Shown here: positions 40,102 through 41,122 of the stretch, in pieces
Position numbering within the stretch: the first letter of the stretch is position 1
How the letters are laid out: each line of letters opens with the position of its first letter
Virus record (IMG/VR): IMGVR_UViG_3300035698_017758
Location: 1-41,122 of that record
DNA: 41,122 nucleotides
From: a virus
Strand: one strand, 5' to 3'
Notes under the pieces: model-generated
What the model was told of the DNA's origin: nothing
What the model saw: only the letters and a program-made list of their open reading frames with translations
The model's database searches: none
Position numbers and translations under genes: made by a program

Positions 40102-40295
40102 TACTGTAACTCCTGGTTAATTGTTTTTTCTGTAACTAATCTTATTTCATTTGGATTAAACTCATTTAATAGCTTTTCTATTTCTATTTCAGCTTCTAAT
40201 GCTGCATTTTCATTTCCCATAGATAATGCTAAATCATAATCTTTTAATAAATGATTAATTTTATTTTCAATTTCTATTGCTTTTGTTAATTTCAT
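40101..40295 (-). CDS. Hypothetical small helical protein
   Basis: A 64-residue helical protein (AIEIENKINHLLKDYDLALS, NAALEAEIEIEKLLNEFN). It starts ATGAAATTA after AAGGAGTTATAAA, the same leader and first codons as the lipoprotein at 40812. It follows an ankyrin gene by one base. Confidence 0.45.
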   Translation of the reverse strand: MKLTKAIEIENKINHLLKDYDLALSMGNENAALEAEIEIEKLLNEFNPNEIRLVTEKTINQELQ

Positions 40296-40296
40296 T

Positions 40297-40575
40297 TTAT
40301 AACTCCTTTGCTATATTCGCTTTTAAAACATTCACTACTTCAGTATAACCCCTCCTACTAGCCCATCTTAAAGCATCATTATTACTAGCATGAACATCAG
40401 TACCATGTTCTAGTAATACCTTCACTATTTCTGTACGACCTTCTTCACTAGCCCATTTTAAAGCACTATTATTATTTGCACTAACATCTGCTCCATGTTC
40501 TAGTAATACCTTTACTATTTCTGTATAACCCTTCATACTAGCCCATTGTAAACATTTGTCTTTATTTTGTAACAT
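40297..40575 (-). CDS. Ankyrin-repeat protein
   Basis: A 92-residue protein with three about 31-residue ankyrin repeats: LQWASMKGYTEIVKVLLEHG, then LKWASEEGRTEIVKVLLEHG, then LRWASRRGYTEVVNVLKANI. Repeats are two residues shorter than the usual 33. Ankyrin repeats bind other proteins; the target is unknown. No signal peptide is seen. Its last repeat is nearly identical to that of the gene at 40814. Confidence 0.75.
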   Translation of the reverse strand: MLQNKDKCLQWASMKGYTEIVKVLLEHGADVSANNNSALKWASEEGRTEIVKVLLEHGTDVHASNNDALRWASRRGYTEVVNVLKANIAKEL

Positions 40576-40593
40576 TATTAATCCTTACTCCAA

Positions 40594-40812
40594 TTATCTT
40601 TCATTGTTTTTATAAATTCTTTCGTCACATTCTTTTGCAGCATCATTAAACTTAACCCCATACTTTAGAAACCTTTCAATGCATTCTTGCATATCTTTAG
40701 GTCTAGCAGCAACAGGGTCGATAATTATTGGTTCAACTACAGATGGGTTTCTATACAAAGGCTTTAAACCTGCACACCCTACAAATAAAAACATTAATAA
40801 TACTAATTTCAT
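40594..40812 (-). CDS. Small lipoprotein (possible outer spanin)
   Basis: A 72-residue protein. MKLVLLMFLFVGC is a short lipoprotein signal with Cys13, followed by a Pro-containing segment (VVEPIIIDPVAARPKDM) and a helix with two Cys (CIERFLKYGVKFNDAAKECD). Short size, lipid anchor and proximity to the amidase fit an o-spanin, although two ankyrin genes flank it. This is inference. Confidence 0.55.
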   Translation of the reverse strand: MKLVLLMFLFVGCAGLKPLYRNPSVVEPIIIDPVAARPKDMQECIERFLKYGVKFNDAAKECDERIYKNNER

Positions 40813-40813
40813 T

Positions 40814-41122
40814 TTATAACTCCTTTGCTATATGCGCTTTTAAAACATTCACTACTTCAACATAATCCTTCCTACTAGCCCATCTTAAAGCATAGTCATC
40901 ATTAGCATAAACATCTGCTCCATGTTCTAGTAGAACCTTTACTACTTTAGCATGACCTTCCTCACTAGCCCAGTTTAAAGCATCATTATTACTAGTATGA
41001 ACATCTGCTCCATGTTCTAGTAATACCTTTACTACTTCAGTATAACCCCTCCAACTAGCCAAACTTAAAGCAGCATTATCCTGAACACTAACATCTGCTC
41101 CATGTTCTAGTAATACCTTTAC
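40814..41122 (-). CDS. Ankyrin-repeat protein, 5'-truncated by window edge
   Basis: The frame stays open to the right edge, so the gene begins outside. The visible 102 residues hold a partial first repeat (VKVLLEHGADVSVQDNAALS) and three more, ending LRWASRKDYVEVVNVLKAHI. The repeats are very alike at the DNA level, implying recent expansion. The C-terminal 12 residues equal those of the other ankyrin gene apart from one or two changes. Confidence 0.75.
   Translation of the reverse strand, partial: VKVLLEHGADVSVQDNAALSLASWRGYTEVVKVLLEHGADVHTSNNDALNWASEEGHAKVVKVLLEHGADVYANDDYALRWASRKDYVEVVNVLKAHIAKEL

Larger units (their letters stand above)
40288..40862 (-). repeat. Direct duplication of ankyrin gene end and next start (40288-40339 and 40804-40856)
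   Basis: About 50 bases running from inside the first codons of a downstream gene, through its Shine-Dalgarno AAGGAG, into the C-terminus of an ankyrin gene are nearly identical (one mismatch), and similarity continues through the ankyrin repeats. This marks a cassette duplication with a new gene at each downstream edge. Confidence 0.75.

Noticed and set aside
40297-41122. Regular repeats that might be a CRISPR array
   Set aside because: The about 93-base periodicity is coding for ankyrin repeats, without short conserved repeats and unique spacers.
1-41122. Single-subunit phage RNA polymerase or T7-type promoters
   Set aside because: No RNA polymerase gene lies in the window, and no 20-base T7-like promoter set repeats; only a 16-mer pair was found.

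Overview
The window is a 41 kb piece of a very AT-rich, tailed, short-tailed (podovirus-like) bacteriophage genome, cut inside a gene at both ends. The evidence is a head-to-tail adaptor, a nozzle-like tail protein, several alanine/glutamine-rich ejection-type proteins, tail fibres and a full phage replication set, with no tail tube, sheath or tape measure visible. Terminase, portal and capsid genes are not in the window. Sec signal peptides, lipoprotein-like signals, spanin-like proteins and a secreted amidase point to a Gram-negative host. Shine-Dalgarno sites are strong and TGA is used as a normal stop. No tRNA, rRNA or CRISPR array was found. The host genus cannot be read from the sequence.

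Layout. Bases 1-20306 are on the + strand and hold virion genes: a fibre tip and its chaperone (1-1396), small proteins, two large fibre genes and a fibre-associated protein (1650-6409), a permuted NlpC/P60-like protein (6409-6921), a terminator, an acidic repeat protein, the adaptor, a degenerate GIY-YIG-like ORF, a 1273-residue tail protein, then a block of ejection proteins. One ejection protein carries a C-terminal S74 chaperone domain and follows a GNAT-like gene. A holin-like protein closes the block. Genes mostly overlap as TAATG or ATGA.

From 20241 to the right edge everything is on the - strand, read right to left, and converges tail to tail on the virion block. Read in transcription order, it holds ankyrin-repeat and lipoprotein genes, a lysis pair (secreted amidase and spanin-like protein), Cys-rich small proteins, and a recombination set (Fe-S RecB-like nuclease, ERF annealing protein). 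A primase-helicase fusion, two lipoproteins (one a candidate zinc peptidase), a family B DNA polymerase split into two ORFs and an AAA+ ATPase follow. Last come a metallophosphoesterase, two ClpP-like serine peptidases (one cytoplasmic, one with a signal peptide), DUF3310, MazG-like and HNH proteins.

How it fits together: the - strand makes a largely self-sufficient replication and recombination machine with nucleotide housekeeping, and an unusual number of exported or lipid-anchored proteins that could modify the host envelope. Several sigma70-like promoters on the - strand suggest these genes use host RNA polymerase. Main points for follow-up: the two-peptidase ClpP pair, with the exported one under a promoter carrying a palindrome; the split polymerase; a freshly decaying HAD phosphatase; a gene that appears to start at AUA; duplicated junctions in the fibre and ankyrin regions; and a GC-rich CCUCC-bearing terminator.
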